Assembly: GCA_963717155.1 (NCBI GenBank)
Contig: OY970326.1
Location: 3,596,001 to 3,660,000, forward strand
DNA length: 64,000 nt
Direction: 5' to 3'
Source of the DNA: G963717155 sp963717155
Lineage (GTDB): Bacteria; Actinomycetota; Thermoleophilia; Gaiellales; JALYLC01
Shown: positions 47,401 through 55,697 of the stretch, piece after piece
How positions within the stretch are numbered: the stretch's first letter is position 1
Layout: each line of letters opens with the position of its first letter
Notes under the pieces: model-generated
Told to the model about the DNA's origin: nothing
What the model saw: only the letters and a program-made list of their open reading frames with translations
Database searches by the model: none
Position numbers and translations under genes: made by a program

Positions 47401-48074
47401 GTCGTGCCGTCATGGCTGCAATCGGCAAATCGTCGTACGAATGGCGCGTCGCGGATGGCCGCCAGAGAAGACGCTTTCCCGCCGGATCAATCACGGAAGA
47501 TGCCACCTATAGCCCTGACGGGCGGCAGGTCGCAACTGTGAGCGATGACGGTCGCCTGCGCATCTGGACTCGCGCGACCGACCGTCTGGTCCTCACGCTC
47601 GCGCCGAGGCGAGGACACCTCTATTGCGTGGCGTACAGCGCCGACGGGAGGTACGTTGCAGCCGGGTCGAGTTCGGGGGCTGTGATCGTCTGGGATGCGC
47701 GAACCGGCCGGCGCGCTGCCATCCTCCTCGGGCACACTGGCTGGGTCGGGGTCGTCAAGTTCGGCCCGGACAACCGCCACCTCCTGACATCGAGCAGCGA
47801 CGGGACCGTTCGGCTGTGGGACTGGAAGGCGCGCGTCGGCGCGGTCGTCGCCTCGACCATGGCCCGCGGTGGCGCGAGTGCCGACATGAGCAAGGACGGA
47901 AGCTGGCTCAGCGTGGCGGGGCGTGGCCGCACGGTGGTCCTTGTGCGGTGTCGTGGCTGCCTGTCGCTTCGACACATCGAGGCCCTCGGGCAACAGGTAG
48001 CGCGCAAGCTTACGCCGGCCGAACGGCAGAAGTACCTCCACGCAGGAGAACGCGGCAGCACCCCGCCATACTGA
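44496..48074 (+). CDS. nSTAND1 NTPase - transmembrane - WD40 protein
   Basis: 1192 aa from GTG 44496. Residues 25-400: nSTAND1 NTPase with YRGLEPFRYADTGILAAREN, Walker A LLYGESGAGKTSVVNAGLL (about 62-80), Walker B ILLVFDQFEELVTLF (about 152-166) and winged-helix-like segments. About 433-452: a transmembrane helix (RLALAACVAAIVIAGLAAYAW). From about 527: some 14 WD40 blades (VAFSPDGR, LLTSSSDGTVRLWDWK). STAND ATPases oligomerise when their repeat domain binds a trigger. Coupled to the SIR2 gene, it is the likely sensor/activator of the NADase. Confidence 0.88.
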   Translation: MTARAGTPIEALRAFGDASRLAPTEPYRGLEPFRYADTGILAARENEIERLVRLVTMYRGVLLYGESGAGKTSVVNAGLLPRLVEEGFWPHRVRIQPRLEEEFVLEPIRTSSGADQSYLPSAFPAAPSDGRLVLAAREFVSVATAAADRGRILLVFDQFEELVTLFGEVVDGTETQRRVIDAVVRLLRSRDVRVKLLFVFREDYLANLEPLLAEQPELTDQSLRLVSPPVECASEIIRAPFERYPRAFGRELSPEFARVIAASLAERGQGRVLNLSELQVVCHRIVKAEDPRALFDARGVEGLLEEFLDERLGAFSDQAGGVAVALLTRLVTASGTRNVVSRSDLLATACEESGCGDDVVSTVLLRLEHEAHLVRSERRRDVTTYEIVSEFLVPMIARRKLERLAASERERALSAAVALHEEERASRRRRLLTRLALAACVAAIVIAGLAAYAWHERGRAVDERNQAALARDVAYARELAAAADGQSVNDPGLAANLALRSLGLHWTPEAENALRAALAVRAPLQHTFGGTRPPKKGSNHVAFSGSGRLLVGSLGDKVNIWNTATGKRVLGPVAHGDFPSAPIAVSPDDRYAVLNAADHTLREFDLATHKVVRRLVGHVKTAYLATFSPDGSLVASPGADGFVYLWHASDGSSAGDINTHDRMLGLDDAVFGSDSRELITERDDGLVEEWDMPSGYSRWSTRGISAITIAPRGRLAATTTFDGHLKVRDVRTGQVLGRLGSAKFVVDLARFGASGRVLAALARTSATKAAPAIRVWGVPSMHLRGSISPGYQVTAFALSPDGRLVVTAGAHGAALWDVRTGSELARLFAGGAPAWKVAFSEDGSRVVGAGPDGHLHTWDVRPVLREVVLRTRSNWSTDISPEGNRVATAGAGGSIAIWAVPSGAHVRTLPVTTAASVPMVAFSPDGRTLVTPRGHRDVAVWNATSGALVRVLHSDGSGGADSVAFSPDGRAVMAAIGKSSYEWRVADGRQRRRFPAGSITEDATYSPDGRQVATVSDDGRLRIWTRATDRLVLTLAPRRGHLYCVAYSADGRYVAAGSSSGAVIVWDARTGRRAAILLGHTGWVGVVKFGPDNRHLLTSSSDGTVRLWDWKARVGAVVASTMARGGASADMSKDGSWLSVAGRGRTVVLVRCRGCLSLRHIEALGQQVARKLTPAERQKYLHAGERGSTPPY

Positions 48075-48288
48075 CATGGCGAGTAGGGACGTAGGACGCG
48101 CCGTGTCACACGTGCTCGTCGGGCTTGTCGGATGCAATCCGATCGGATGGGTCGAGTCCCGTAGCGCCATGCAGGACTCACCGCCAGCCCGGTACGCTTA
48201 GCAGCGCGCGCCGCCTGTCAACGGCTCCCAGAACTTGCCATACGGCCACTGCCGCGGCCGCGGCTCGCTTCTGGCTGGCCGCGCTCGG

Positions 48289-49524
48289 TCAGCCGCACAC
48301 CACTCCCACGCACTGGGTCGGGTTGCCGTTGCCGGCGGCCTGGTTCGCGCCGCCGTCAGTGACGCCGGGCACGGCGAAGATGCCGAGGTCGCCGTTGCGG
48401 TTGGCCACGTTGGCCCGCAGCAGGCTCGCCGGGCGCCGCACATCGATGCCGTCGGCGCCGGCGCGGCTGACCCGGTTTGACTCGATGCGAGTGCCGATGA
48501 CCGGGTTGTCGGTCTCGGTGCCGACGGAGATGCCGTCGACGGCGGCGCCCTCGACGAGGTTTCCGCGGATGACCGTGTCCGCGGTCGGGAAGTCTACGGG
48601 CGCGAAGGTGTCTACGCGGATGCCGTGGGCGCCGCCGCGCACGACGTTGTCGCTGACCAGGTTACCGCTGCCCCCCTCGACCGAGACGCCGAAGCCGCAG
48701 CCGTCCAAGCAACCGGCGGCGCCGCTGATCAGGTTGGACGTGACTACGTTGCCGTTGCCGAACAGGATCACGTTGTCGCCGTTGCCGATGATCCGGTTGA
48801 ACGCGAACGTGGAGCCGGTGGTGTCGTCGGTGGCGAGGCCGCCGCCTGGGTTGCGCGCGATCACGTTCGCCTCGACGCTCCCGCCGGTCGTGCCGGCGCC
48901 CCAGAAGATGCCGTTGTCGGCGTTGTCGGAGATATCGTTGGCGATCACGCGGTTGCCGGAGCCGCCAAAAACGCCCATGCCCGCGACGCCGTTATGGGTG
49001 GTGCGATTGTTTTTTACCAGGTTGTCGGAGGAGTCCAGCACGGCGACCCCCGAGCGGCCGTTGAACGACGCGTCGTTGCCGGCGATTCGGTTTGCGTCCG
49101 AGCCCGAGTCGAGCAGGATCGCGCGGCCGATCTCCGCGTCGCCGCTGCGGCGGGCGACGAGCCGGGTGATCTCGTTGTGGCTGGCGCCGATCAGATGCAC
49201 CGCGTGGTCGAACTCCTGAATCGTGCCGCCGCGCACGGTCACGTACTGGTGGCCGTCGACGCGCACGCCGACGTCGTCGCCGCCGGAGATGGCATCGCCG
49301 TCGATCGTGTGCCCGTTGAGGTCGAGCACGATGTGATCGGCGCCGATCCGAAGCCCGTCCGAGGGGCAGTCGCGCAGGTCGTACCGCAGGCTGGTGCTAA
49401 CGGTGATGGTGTCTCCGCACTGCGGTCCGCCGGCGAGCGCAGCCGGCGCCGCGAGAAGGCCGATCGCGAGCGAACCTCCGATAGCTGCCAACCCCGGCGC
49501 CATCCGTAGTGTGAGAAACGACAT
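48289..49524 (-). CDS. Exported right-handed beta-helix (PbH1/NosD-like) protein
   Basis: 411 aa from ATG 49524, with AAGGAGGCGGGT just upstream. Signal peptide MAPGLAAIGGSLAIGLLAAPAALA, then CGDTITVSTSLRYDLRDCPS and about ten parallel beta-helix coils (NRIAGNDASFNGRSGVAVLD, NLVSDNVVRGGAHGIRVD). Ends NPTQCVGVVCG. No catalytic lyase residues are evident by eye, so it may be a structural or carbohydrate-binding surface protein. An in-frame ATG with its own ribosome site at 49644 offers a longer product. Confidence 0.8.
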   Translation of the reverse strand: MSFLTLRMAPGLAAIGGSLAIGLLAAPAALAGGPQCGDTITVSTSLRYDLRDCPSDGLRIGADHIVLDLNGHTIDGDAISGGDDVGVRVDGHQYVTVRGGTIQEFDHAVHLIGASHNEITRLVARRSGDAEIGRAILLDSGSDANRIAGNDASFNGRSGVAVLDSSDNLVKNNRTTHNGVAGMGVFGGSGNRVIANDISDNADNGIFWGAGTTGGSVEANVIARNPGGGLATDDTTGSTFAFNRIIGNGDNVILFGNGNVVTSNLISGAAGCLDGCGFGVSVEGGSGNLVSDNVVRGGAHGIRVDTFAPVDFPTADTVIRGNLVEGAAVDGISVGTETDNPVIGTRIESNRVSRAGADGIDVRRPASLLRANVANRNGDLGIFAVPGVTDGGANQAAGNGNPTQCVGVVCG

Positions 49525-49644
49525 ACCCGCCTCCTTCGCCCAGCATTCGCCCTTGGTTCGGTGATTGCCTCTGTGCGAGAGCGCCGCAGATGCCACCGAT
49601 GCGAGCAGGGCGGCGAGCGCAGTGGTCAGGGCGAGGATCTTCAT
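49525..49644 (-). other. Second in-frame start with its own signal peptide
   Basis: ATG 49644 follows GAGAAGGAGTTCCG and encodes MKILALTTALAALLASVASA, a full signal peptide, then about 20 polar residues with no stop before ATG 49524 of the beta-helix gene. Either a 40-residue N-terminal extension or a small secreted peptide gene that lost its stop. Confidence 0.5.
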
Positions 49645-49953
49645 CGGAACTCCTTCTCGGTCGGTCGGTTTGGCGCGATCCACACCGAATCGATCACGCG
49701 CTCGCAGGGCAATCCCGCCCTCTCGCTCGTGAGCTTCAGCGGCGGCGCTAGGGAAGCAATCATGCGCCGGCTGCGGACGCCGACGAGTGGGACTCGCTCG
49801 AACATCGATAGAACTCTCTCGTTTCGTAACACCCGGACATCGAACAGCGGAGAGAAGCGCAAATGCGCGGGTGACGTTCACCACTTGCGCGTGTGTGCCT
49901 TGCCAGGCCCCCAGTCGATGTAGCGCGGGCGGAAGCGCGCGTGCACGTGTCGT
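49645..49953. other. Intergenic region
   Basis: No gene recognised between the beta-helix gene start region and the DUF4242 gene. Open frames here are short and overlapping. It should hold the beta-helix gene promoter. Confidence 0.35.
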
Positions 49954-50244
49954 TCACCGCGCGTCCTTCGGGGGAGCGACACCGAGAGCGCCGGGCACGA
50001 CGTGCACGCAGGGGACGATCCGCTCGGTGGGTAGGGCGGCCGCTTGCGCTGATGCACGAACTGCGTCGGCCGACGATCCCTCGGCGAGACAGAGGACGAT
50101 CTCGTCGTCAGGGAAGAGGATCGAACTCAGCCAGGCAACCGCGTCGGTGCGGCGGTCCCGGTCACTTGCGAGACGCTCGACTGCACGCGTGAGCAGTTGC
50201 TCATCGACTCCCGGCCAGTAACACTCGACGAAGTACGTTGTCAT
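49954..50244 (-). CDS. DUF4242 family protein
   Basis: 96 aa from ATG 50244. MTTYFVECYWPGVDEQLLTRAVERL, then AVAWLSSILFPDDEIVLCLAEGSSADAVRASAQAAALPTERIV, is the one-domain ferredoxin-like pattern of DUF4242, a family that includes a structurally known nickel-binding Streptomyces protein. A standalone gene divergent from the GST-like gene. Confidence 0.75.
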   Translation of the reverse strand: MTTYFVECYWPGVDEQLLTRAVERLASDRDRRTDAVAWLSSILFPDDEIVLCLAEGSSADAVRASAQAAALPTERIVPCVHVVPGALGVAPPKDAR

Positions 50245-50349
50245 TTGCTGGCCACGCTATGGCTCGGCGGCGCAGCCGGAAAGAGGAGATACCCTCGATC
50301 GATAGCACTCGAGTTGCGCGACTGCTCGCGGCTACGCGATCATCCCACC

Positions 50350-51084
50350 ATGTCGGTACGGCTTCTCGCGCTTCCTGGCTCGCATCCGTGCGGGGCGGTC
50401 GCGGCGATGCTCGATGCGAAAGGCATCGCCTATGACCGCATCGATCTGTTCCCGCTCTCGAGGGTCTGGCTGCGGCTGACGGGCTTCGGCGCGGGCACCG
50501 TACCGGCGATTCGACTGGACGGCGTTCGTGTCCAGGGCTCCCGTGCGATCGCCAAGGCCTTGGACCTGCACCGGCCTGAGCCGCGCTTCTTTCCATCCGA
50601 CCCCGCGGATCGCGCACGCGTCGAGGAGATCGAGGCGTGGGGCGATGGCCCTCTTCAAGATGTCAGCCGCAGGATCATCCTGTGGGCGCTAGCGCGCAGT
50701 CGCGAGGGCACGCGGGCGGCGTTCGAGGGCGCCCGGCTCCAGTTTCACTTTCCCGTCGGGCTCGCCGCCCGCCTGGCACCGCCGGCTCTGCGCCTCGACG
50801 CGGCGCTGATCGGCGCGCTCCCAACCGCGGTGCGCAGCGACCTCGCCGCGATGCCGGCGATGCTCGATCGAATCGATGCCTGGATCGCGCAGGGCGAGCT
50901 CGGCTCCGCTTCGCCCAGCGCGGCGGACTATCAAGTCGCCGGCAGCGTGCGCATGCTCCTGACGATGGAAGACCTGGCGCCGCTGCTCGCCGACCGACCT
51001 GCCGAACAGCTCGCTCGCAGGCTCATCCCTCACTTTTCCGGGCGAGTGCCGGCGGGAGCGCTACCCGCCACCTGGCTGCCGTGA
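50350..51084 (+). CDS. Glutathione S-transferase-like protein
   Basis: 244 aa from ATG 50350. N-terminal thioredoxin fold: VRLLALPGSHPCGAVAAMLDAKGIAYDRIDL, cis-Pro block GTVPAIRLDGVRVQGSRAIAKAL, then a helical C-terminal domain (FFPSDPADRARVEEIEAWGD). Actinobacteria mostly use mycothiol instead of glutathione, so the thiol substrate is uncertain. The 3' end overlaps the convergent LuxR gene by 24 bases. Confidence 0.8.
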   Translation: MSVRLLALPGSHPCGAVAAMLDAKGIAYDRIDLFPLSRVWLRLTGFGAGTVPAIRLDGVRVQGSRAIAKALDLHRPEPRFFPSDPADRARVEEIEAWGDGPLQDVSRRIILWALARSREGTRAAFEGARLQFHFPVGLAARLAPPALRLDAALIGALPTAVRSDLAAMPAMLDRIDAWIAQGELGSASPSAADYQVAGSVRMLLTMEDLAPLLADRPAEQLARRLIPHFSGRVPAGALPATWLP

Positions 51085-53838
51085 CGCCCCCTGCGCCGCC
51101 GAATCCGCGAGCCTGACGCCGAGCCCCGCTCGCGAGCGGACGCCGAGCTTGCGGTAAACGCGCGAGAGATTGGCTTCGACCGTCTTCTGGCTCAGACACG
51201 CGGTGGCCGCGATCTCGCGATTGGTCAGTCCTCCGGCCGCCAGCGCAGCGATGCGAGACTCGGTCTCAGTCAGGTCATCGTCTTCTCGCACGCGGGCGAT
51301 CCGGGCGAGCTCGGAGCATGCCCGCTCCGCCCACAGCGTCGCGCCCATCTCCTCGCAAAGTCCCTGCGCGCGCCGCAACGATTCGCGAGCAGCACGCTTG
51401 TGCTTGCGCCGCCGCTCCAGCTGCCCCTTGACGATCAGCGTGCGCGCTAGCTCGAGAGGCATACCAAGGGTCAGCAGCTGCGGGAGGGTCCGTTCGAGCG
51501 CCGCCAGGCCCGCGACCACGTCGCCGCGTCCGGCGAGCACGAGCGCGCGACAGCGAGCACCGGTCACGATGGCCCAACGACGATCGAGCTCGCGTCCGCG
51601 CGCCTCGAGCAGCGTCGTCAAATTGTCGGCGCGGTCGAGCTCGCCAAGCCGAACGAGCGCCTCGATGGCATCCGGCAGAAACGAGCAGCGGGAAGGCTCG
51701 GCGAGACCGTTTTCCTCGACGAGGTCGAGCGAGTGACCAAGCGTCGCCACAGCGGACTCGTCACGGCCGAGCGAGACCTCGAGCAGGCCGAGCGCAGTCG
51801 AGGCCCAGAAGCCGGCGAGATGCCGACCACTCCGACCGGCAAGCTCAATCGCCTCGCCGGCAGCGGCTCGAGTCTCGTCGATGCGCCCCGCATACGCATC
51901 GACGAGCGCGCGGACCGCCTTGGTGTGAGCGGCTAGGCTGTCACTCCCCGCTTGACGCGCCAATTCGTAACCCTGGTCGGCCAACTGTTCCGCCTTGGCA
52001 AGGTTGCCGGCCAGACACTCGAGCCTGCCGAGAAGTGCAAGCACGTCCGGGAGATCGCTCTCCTCGCCGCGGTCGACCAGCCGGGCGCAGAGCGGTTCGA
52101 GCACTGCGCGAGCCCGGTCAAGCTGATCCGTCTGGATGAACGCCAGGCCCGCGAGCAGGCTGGGTCGTATGTCGATCGGGATCGGTTCGTCAAAATCCTC
52201 GAGGGAGAGTGCTTGCGCGAGCTTGTCCTCGTCCAGCCCGTACCCGCAGACGAAATCGGCCAGAGCGCAGCCCGCGAGCGCGCTGCCGAGGAAGACCGCG
52301 TCGCCAAGCTGCGCCGCCGCGACCAACGCGCGATGCGCGGTGGCACGCGCCTCCTCAAAGCTGCCGAATGAATAGAAGAGGACGAACGCTAGATCGAGCT
52401 CGGCCCGAGCGCGTAGTGCCAGGTCTCCTTCGGCCGCAGCGATCGCCTCCCGCAGGTTGCGCATCGCGTCGTCGAGATACCGCAGCCGGTAGCAGACCTC
52501 GCCGAGCAGCCGGAGCGCGCTCGAGCGGGAACCGATGGGGCCAAGTCTCTCCACGAGCTCCACGAGCAATGCGCGCGCGCGCTCGAGGTCGCCCGCGTGG
52601 AGGTGGTGCTCGGCGGCAGTGATTCGGCGGCGCCAAGTCCGCTCCGGTCGATCGAGTGGCGTGAGAGCGCTGGATCGTTCTGCGAGCTCCGCCGCGACAT
52701 CCGGAGCGCCGCGGGCACGCGCGATCGCCGCCGCTTCGTCAAGCAGACCTGCGACCTCCTCGTCCGCTGCAGTGCAGGCGAGCGCGCGGTGACGGGCCCG
52801 CTCCTCGGGATCGCCGTCCTCGGCGGCAAGCTCGGCATGCACACGCCGGCGCACATCCACGGTCGCATTCTCGTAGATCGCCGACGCGAACAGCGGGTGC
52901 GCAAACCGCACGCGCCCAGACGGCGCGATCGTGACGATCCCGGCCAGTTCGGAAGCATTCAGATCCGACGGGGAAAACCCGGAGATCGGATGGTGCGCGC
53001 CCGCAGCGATGGCGAGCAGAGCGGAGCGGGCGGACTGCGGCAGCCGCTCGACACGTGCCGCGACCATCTCGCGCAGGTCATCGGGAACGGGCCACACTTC
53101 GCTTGCACCGGGCAGGCCCGCCGCGAGCAGCACGCGCGCGAGCTCGAGCGCGAAGAATGGATTGCCACCGGTCGTCCGGTGCACACGCAAGACCGTCGGG
53201 CGGGGCAGGCTCAAGCCGACCCGCGCCTTGATGAGCTGGTACAGCACGCCCGGACTCAGCGCATCCAGCCGGAGCACTGCGGCTCCGGGCAGACCACGGC
53301 GCTGGCCCATATCCGCGTCCAGGGCACGCCTCGCGGTGGTCAGAATGCCGACCCGCGCGTCCCCGAGCCGGCGCGAAGCGAACTCCAGCGCCGAGAGGGA
53401 ACTCGCGTCGAGCCACTGTTGGTCGTCGACCGCGACCAGCACAGGACCGTCAAGCGAAAGGCTGCGCACGATCCCACCGAACGCCGCGAAGATCGCTCGC
53501 GGCTCCAGCGATCGCCCGGTCGGCTCGGACAGGTGCAGCGCAATTTCGAGCGCCCGGCGCTGCGGCACGGGCAAGCCTTCGAGACATGCCTCATCCGCGT
53601 GAGTCAGCAGGTCGGCGAGGCCGGAATAGGCAAGCGACGTCTCGGATTCGGCAGGACGAGCGACGAGCACGCGATAGCCCCGCTCGGCCGCCGCGTCCAC
53701 CGCCGCTTGCCACAACAACGTTTTGCCGATCCCCGCCTCGCCCTCGATCACGAGGACCCCCGGCCGTGTGGCAAGCCCCCGGATGAAGCGATCGAGGTCC
53801 GCAACTGGCCCCTCGCGTCCAAGAACCTGTTGATCCAC
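51061..53838 (-). CDS. LAL-type LuxR-family transcriptional regulator
   Basis: 925 aa. N-terminal AAA_16 ATPase with Walker A VIEGEAGIGKTLLW (about residues 28-41) and VLVAVDDQQWLDASS as Walker B. A long helical TPR-like middle follows (many EAR/RAR helices). The C-terminal LuxR helix-turn-helix reads LTETESRIAALAAGGLTNREIAATACLSQKTVEANLSRVYRKLGVRSRAGL. Large ATP-binding LuxR regulators control carbon use and secondary metabolism in actinobacteria; the inducer is unknown. Intact in a single frame. Confidence 0.9.
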   Translation of the reverse strand: MDQQVLGREGPVADLDRFIRGLATRPGVLVIEGEAGIGKTLLWQAAVDAAAERGYRVLVARPAESETSLAYSGLADLLTHADEACLEGLPVPQRRALEIALHLSEPTGRSLEPRAIFAAFGGIVRSLSLDGPVLVAVDDQQWLDASSLSALEFASRRLGDARVGILTTARRALDADMGQRRGLPGAAVLRLDALSPGVLYQLIKARVGLSLPRPTVLRVHRTTGGNPFFALELARVLLAAGLPGASEVWPVPDDLREMVAARVERLPQSARSALLAIAAGAHHPISGFSPSDLNASELAGIVTIAPSGRVRFAHPLFASAIYENATVDVRRRVHAELAAEDGDPEERARHRALACTAADEEVAGLLDEAAAIARARGAPDVAAELAERSSALTPLDRPERTWRRRITAAEHHLHAGDLERARALLVELVERLGPIGSRSSALRLLGEVCYRLRYLDDAMRNLREAIAAAEGDLALRARAELDLAFVLFYSFGSFEEARATAHRALVAAAQLGDAVFLGSALAGCALADFVCGYGLDEDKLAQALSLEDFDEPIPIDIRPSLLAGLAFIQTDQLDRARAVLEPLCARLVDRGEESDLPDVLALLGRLECLAGNLAKAEQLADQGYELARQAGSDSLAAHTKAVRALVDAYAGRIDETRAAAGEAIELAGRSGRHLAGFWASTALGLLEVSLGRDESAVATLGHSLDLVEENGLAEPSRCSFLPDAIEALVRLGELDRADNLTTLLEARGRELDRRWAIVTGARCRALVLAGRGDVVAGLAALERTLPQLLTLGMPLELARTLIVKGQLERRRKHKRAARESLRRAQGLCEEMGATLWAERACSELARIARVREDDDLTETESRIAALAAGGLTNREIAATACLSQKTVEANLSRVYRKLGVRSRAGLGVRLADSAAQGASRQPGGG

Positions 53839-54088
53839 TCCGCGGAGTCTCCACCACAGCCCGCGCCGCGGTCAAGCCGGCCTCCTGCCACCACAGGATT
53901 CGCTCACGCTAGGCAACCCACGCCACGCAGCCGTAAACACGCGCCGACGCATCGCAACGACCGACGTCGGCCGCAGAACCCCGCACGTCGAGACCGCAGC
54001 TGCATCTACGGAACCGCCGGATCGGACGAAGCTCCTCTCGCGTCGACTCCCACGCGTCGAGTCCACACGATTCCACGCTCACGGCGGG

Positions 54089-54282
54089 CTAGTGCGAGTT
54101 CTTCGCCCTAGCGTCGAAGACCGTCGTGAATGTGCGGGTCGTTTGGGGAGTTCGAGCACCTCGGGCCGAGAGGTGTAACGTGAAGCTGCCGTCCGGCGCG
54201 GTGAAGACCAGCTCGGTGGTCAGCGCGATCCAACCAATACCAGCGACGCTGCAGCAACCGGCCGCTCGACACGACGTGCTCT
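54089..54282 (-). pseudogene. C-terminal fragment cut by the IS3 element
   Basis: On the minus strand GWIALTTELVFTAPDGSFTL and RTFTTVFDARAKNSH run to a stop at 54089. The composition is that of an exported beta-rich protein. The frame enters directly from the IS3 end at 54283. The sequence beyond the other IS end (55561) does not obviously supply the missing front, so a deletion may have accompanied insertion. Confidence 0.5.
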
Positions 54283-54315
54283 TGCTCTTGACCCGTTCTG
54301 CTTGACACGTGGTTT

Positions 54316-55210
54316 CTAGGCTGCCGTCGCCTGGGCGGCGCGGGTTTCGTGGTAGCGCGCTTCGTACTCGTCGGGGCTGAGGTCGTCGTTGGCGGAGTGC
54401 ATGCGGTGCGGGTTGTAGAAGGCTTCGATGTAGTCAAACAGGCGTAGCCGGGCGATGTCTCTGGTCTCGAAGACGTGCCGTTCGACGAGCTCTGCTTTGA
54501 TCGTGCCGATCGCCGATTCGCAGGCGGCGTTGTCGTGCGGCTCGCCGCGGCTGCCCATGCTCGGCGTGATCCCAAACGCGGCCAGCGTGCGGCCCATGTG
54601 GACGCTCGTGTACTGCGATCCGCGGTCTGAGTGATGGATCACGCCGACCGGCGGGCGGCGCCTCGCGACTGCCATCGCGAGCGCGTCTGAGACGATCTCC
54701 GCGCCGAGGTCTGGGCGCATCGACCAGCCGACGATCTTGCGGCTGAAGACGTCCATCACGACGGCCAGGTAGAGCCAGCCCTCGTCGCAGCGGATGTACG
54801 TGATGTCGGCAACCATTTCTGGTCGGGGCCCGCCGCGGTGAAGTCGCGGCGGACGAGATCAGCTGCCGGCGCGGCGAGCGGATCGTGGACCGTCGTTGAT
54901 CGCTTTGCGCGGCCGCGACTGACGCCACGCAGCCCGAGCGAGCGCATCAGCCGTGCGACGCGCTTCGTCGCGACCGGCTCGCCACGCCTGCGACGCAGCG
55001 TCTTCGCAACCCGTGGCGCCCCGTACGTCTCGCGCGACTCCCGTAGACGTCCGAGATCAGCGTCTCGAGCTCGCGATCACGCAGCTCCCGTTGCGAGGGC
55101 GTGCGCGTCGTCCACGCGTAGTACGCCTGCCGCGAGACCGAAAGCACCGAGCACAACAGGGAGACCGGGTGATGCCAACGCTCCTGATCGATCAACCGGT
55201 AGGTCCTCAC
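54316..55210 (-). pseudogene. IS3 transposase OrfB (DDE), two frameshifts
   Basis: Starts at GTG 55210 (RTYRLIDQERWHHPVSLLCSVLSVSRQAYYAW). One extra base near 55047 and one missing base near 54818 split it into three frames. Joined in order they give DVYESRETYGAPRVAKTLRR, then VADITYIRCDEGWLYLAVVMDVFSRKIVGW, HHSDRGSQYTS and DNAACESAIGTIKAEL: all three DDE residues are present. Both indels are in G runs, so the element may be active if they are sequence errors. Confidence 0.85.
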
Positions 55211-55497
55211 CGGCGATCGGTCTCCCTGGCGAAATACGCGGCCGCCGTTTGCAGGATCAGCTTCTCCTCCTCGACCCGGCGAAGCTCACGCTTGAGCCGC
55301 ACGATCTCCGCATGCTCAGCCCGCGTCGTGCCCGGCGTATCACCCGCCTCGACCTCCGCCTGGCGCACCCACCTCCGAAACGACTCCGCATGCAACCCCA
55401 ACCGCTTCGCCGTCGCCGCGACCGTCTCATCACCCTCGCGATACAACCTGACCGCTTCCTCGCGAAACTCCGGCGAGTACTTCGATAGCCGTCCCAT
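55207..55497 (-). CDS. IS3 transposase OrfA
   Basis: 96 aa from ATG 55497, with AGGAG seven bases upstream. Helix-turn-helix KYSPEFREEAVRLYREGDETVAATAKRLGLHAESFRRWVRQ, then a leucine-zipper-like segment (EIVRLKRELRRVEEEKLIL). It binds the IS ends. The stop overlaps the OrfB start (GTGA), the site of programmed or coupled translation. Confidence 0.88.
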   Translation of the reverse strand: MGRLSKYSPEFREEAVRLYREGDETVAATAKRLGLHAESFRRWVRQAEVEAGDTPGTTRAEHAEIVRLKRELRRVEEEKLILQTAAAYFARETDRR

Positions 55498-55697
55498 CGG
55501 GACTCCTCTCCGCGGCCAAAGCCGCACTATCGAGATGTCAAACCATCCGGGTCAAGGTCACACAGCAGCCTCGGGCAGCGCTCCCCTGCTGAGTGCGAAA
55601 ATCCATCTCAGCGTCACACACGCCGCCTAACTCACCCGTGTCCCCCGAAGCGGGGGAACTCCACTCCGGGTGGCGCGATACCTGAGCCCGCTTAGCC

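Larger units (their letters stand above)
54283..55560 (-). mobile_element. IS3-family insertion sequence
   Basis: 1278 bp bounded by inverted repeats. The left end TGCTCTTGACCCG (54283-54295) matches the reverse complement of the right end, TGACCTTGACCCG (55548-55560), at 11 of 13 positions, and a second TTGACA pair lies further in. Both ends are TG...CA as usual for IS3. Contains orfA and a damaged orfB. No target duplication is evident. Confidence 0.8.

Noticed and set aside
48625..49509. 294-codon open frame on the plus strand
   Set aside because: Antisense to the beta-helix gene; low-complexity Val/Ala/Asp composition.
52597..54111. 504-codon open frame on the plus strand
   Set aside because: Antisense to the LAL regulator; no domain features.
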